This document shows positions 5,031 to 6,384 of a stretch of 6,384 nt of DNA, one piece after another; the stretch's first letter is position 1, and every line of letters starts with the position of its first letter. The position numbers and the translations under genes were made by a program. This stretch comes from Ruminococcus sp. UBA7477 (GTDB lineage Bacteria; Bacillota; Clostridia; Oscillospirales; Ruminococcaceae). The notes below the pieces were generated by a model. That model did not search any database. It worked only from the letters and a program-made list of their open reading frames with translations, and was not told the DNA's origin. The stretch covers positions 1-6,384 of the forward strand of contig DLOT01000054.1 of the NCBI GenBank assembly GCA_002479715.1, written 5' to 3'.

Positions 5031-5055
5031 AGGCAGTTGAAATCTGCCTTTGTTT
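5031..5055 (+). terminator. Terminator-like hairpin 32 nt before uvrC
   Basis: AGGCAG (5031-5036) pairs perfectly with CTGCCT (5044-5049) around TTGAAAT, followed by TTGTTT. Its position just upstream of the uvrC ribosome binding site leaves little room for a uvrC promoter downstream of it, so it is either a terminator for upstream transcripts or a leader attenuator of uvrC. Confidence 0.45.
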
Positions 5056-5080
5056 CATCTTAACGAAAGGAGCTGCGAAA

Positions 5081-6384
5081 ATGCTTGCGGTAAACGAACG
5101 TCTTCCCTATCTGCGCGACAAGACCTCAAAGCTGACGGTCAAGCCGGGATGCTACATCATGAAAAACGAAGCCGGAAAGATAATATACATCGGCAAGGCT
5201 AAAAATCTGCACAACCGCGTGTCGAGCTATTTTCGCCGTGACGCCGATCATCTGCCGAAGGTCGCAAAGATGGTCTCCAATGTTTTTGACTACGACTTTA
5301 TCGTTACCGACTCGGAGTTTGAGGCGCTGGTTCTTGAATGCTCGCTGATAAAGCAATATAAGCCGAAATACAATATCCTTCTGAAAGACGACAAGGGCTA
5401 CAGCTATATCAAAATAACCTCAGGCGAGTTTCCAAGGCTTCAGTGCGCCTTGCAGAAGCAGGATGACGACGCCGAATATATCGGACCGTTCACAAGCTCG
5501 TTTACAGTCAATCAGGCGGTCACAGAAGCAAACAGGGTTTTCAGGCTGCCCTCCTGCGGCAAATGCTTTCCTCAGGATTTCCGCAAGGAGCGCCCCTGCC
5601 TGAACTTCCACATAAACCGCTGTATGGGTGTTTGCCGCGGAAAAATGAGCGCCGATGAATACCGTGATATCATCAGGCAGGCGGTCGATTTCATCAGAAA
5701 CGGCTCGGAGGCCTCCGTAAAGCGAATGACAGAAGAAATGAACGCGGCGGCGGAAAATCTGGAGTTTGAAAGAGCGGCGGTCCTGCGCGACAGGATCAAT
5801 GCGATCGGCAAGGCAGCCGAAAGCCAGAAGATCATCGACGAGGACAGGCGGGACTGCGATGTTATTGCGGCTGCCCATATGGGCGGCGACGCTTGTATAA
5901 GCGTTCTGATGTTTCGCGGAGGAAGGCTTTTCGACAAGGCTAGCTTCTTTTTCAAAGAGCAGGACAACACCGCGTCTTTGCGCGAGGAGTTCATAATGCA
6001 ATACTACTCATCCAAGGATTACATTCCCAAATACGTTTATGTTGATACCGATCTGGAGGACGGCGATAATCTGGAGCAATATCTGCGGCTTCAGAGCGGC
6101 CATGCCGTTGCGCTCAGCTGCCCTAAGCGCGGAGAAACCGTAAAGCTGTGCGAGCTTTCAAAGAGCAATGCCTCGGAGTATCTGTCGATACAGGTCGGAA
6201 GGACCGGACGCGAGATCGTCGCGCTCAACGAGCTTGCCAAAGCTCTGGGACTTTCAAAGCCGCCCTGCTTGATCGAATGCTATGACATCTCCAATCTGGG
6301 CGAAACGAATATCGTTGCGGGGATGGTCGTTTATGAAAACGGCAGGCCGAACAAGAAGCTTTACCGTAAATTCGCTGTCAAGAG
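5081..6384 (+). CDS. uvrC: UvrABC excinuclease subunit C (3' truncated by window)
   Basis: Nuclease subunit of nucleotide excision repair; it binds the UvrB-DNA complex and cuts both sides of a lesion. The frame starts at ATG 5081, preceded by AAAGGAG (5066-5072) with 8 nt spacing, and stays open to the right edge: 434 codons of an expected ~600. The GIY-YIG domain for the 3' incision covers about 22-100, with GCYIMKN (23-29) and YIGKAKNLHNRV (36-47). A Cys cluster follows: C159, C162, C173, C181, C185, matching the four-Cys iron-sulfur site of UvrC plus one extra Cys. The UVR motif that contacts UvrB is at LEFERAAVLRDRI (227-239). The RNase H-like domain for the 5' incision begins at ECYDIS, catalytic D402, and is cut after YRKFAVK; the rest of that domain and the C-terminal HhH motifs lie beyond the window. 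It is unrelated in function to the upstream kinase and probably transcribed separately. Confidence 0.97.
   Translation, partial: MLAVNERLPYLRDKTSKLTVKPGCYIMKNEAGKIIYIGKAKNLHNRVSSYFRRDADHLPKVAKMVSNVFDYDFIVTDSEFEALVLECSLIKQYKPKYNILLKDDKGYSYIKITSGEFPRLQCALQKQDDDAEYIGPFTSSFTVNQAVTEANRVFRLPSCGKCFPQDFRKERPCLNFHINRCMGVCRGKMSADEYRDIIRQAVDFIRNGSEASVKRMTEEMNAAAENLEFERAAVLRDRINAIGKAAESQKIIDEDRRDCDVIAAAHMGGDACISVLMFRGGRLFDKASFFFKEQDNTASLREEFIMQYYSSKDYIPKYVYVDTDLEDGDNLEQYLRLQSGHAVALSCPKRGETVKLCELSKSNASEYLSIQVGRTGREIVALNELAKALGLSKPPCLIECYDISNLGETNIVAGMVVYENGRPNKKLYRKFAVK

Larger units (their letters stand above)
4702..5080. other. 379-bp gene-free, hairpin-dense spacer between the histidine kinase and uvrC
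   Basis: No protein gene or convincing consensus promoter was found. The spacer is crowded with local structure: hairpins at 4693-4707, 4709-4723, 4765-4788 (AGTGTG paired with CACACT, with inner CG pairs), 4825-4846, 4870-4886, 4887-4899, 4978-4996 and 5031-5049, and a tandem TGGGGTG repeat with quadruplex potential at 4847-4871. The style resembles multi-copy intergenic elements of gut Clostridia, but copy number cannot be judged from one window. A structured RNA is the other option. Confidence 0.7.

Noticed and set aside
5420..6001. Long - strand open frames opposite uvrC (193 and 140 residues)
   Set aside because: They lie antisense to an intact, well-conserved uvrC frame and show no family features; they are by-products of its codon use. 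The same applies to the - strand frames opposite spo0A, the regulator and the kinase.

Overview
The window looks like chromosomal DNA from an anaerobic, spore-forming Firmicute of the class Clostridia. GC content is moderate, most genes have strong AGGAGG-type ribosome binding sites, Spo0A is present, and the sensor kinase and UvrC are of Firmicute type. A gut Oscillospirales/Ruminococcaceae relative is my best guess. That placement is an inference from protein flavour and cannot be confirmed here. All five genes are on the + strand.

Layout: (1) 1-1229 holds the 3' part of a ZnuC-type ABC ATPase followed directly by a ZnuB-type (ABC-3) membrane permease, the end of a zinc or manganese uptake operon. 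(2) 1230-1618 is gene-free. It carries a perfect-consensus sigma-A promoter, a possible ~105-nt structured transcript ending in a terminator-like hairpin, an inverted repeat and an exact 0A box. (3) 1619-2392 is spo0A, the master regulator of sporulation, closed by a strong intrinsic terminator. (4) 2607-4701 is a two-component pair, an OmpR/PhoB-type response regulator overlapped by a membrane histidine kinase with a TTG start. Its promoter region has an 11-bp-phased repeat resembling PhoB/PhoP-type operators. (5) 4702-5080 is a gene-free stretch packed with hairpins and a G-quadruplex motif. (6) 5081-6384 is the first ~434 codons of uvrC (nucleotide excision repair), cut by the window end; its frame stays open to the edge.

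Functionally these are separate units: metal import, sporulation commitment, an envelope signalling system of unknown stimulus, and DNA repair. The points most worth following are regulatory: the possible leader RNA or small RNA upstream of spo0A, the Glu-Glu replacement of the usual acidic pair in the Spo0A receiver, and the structured spacer in front of uvrC. No phage, transposon, CRISPR or defence genes were seen, and no wholly new protein system is evident.
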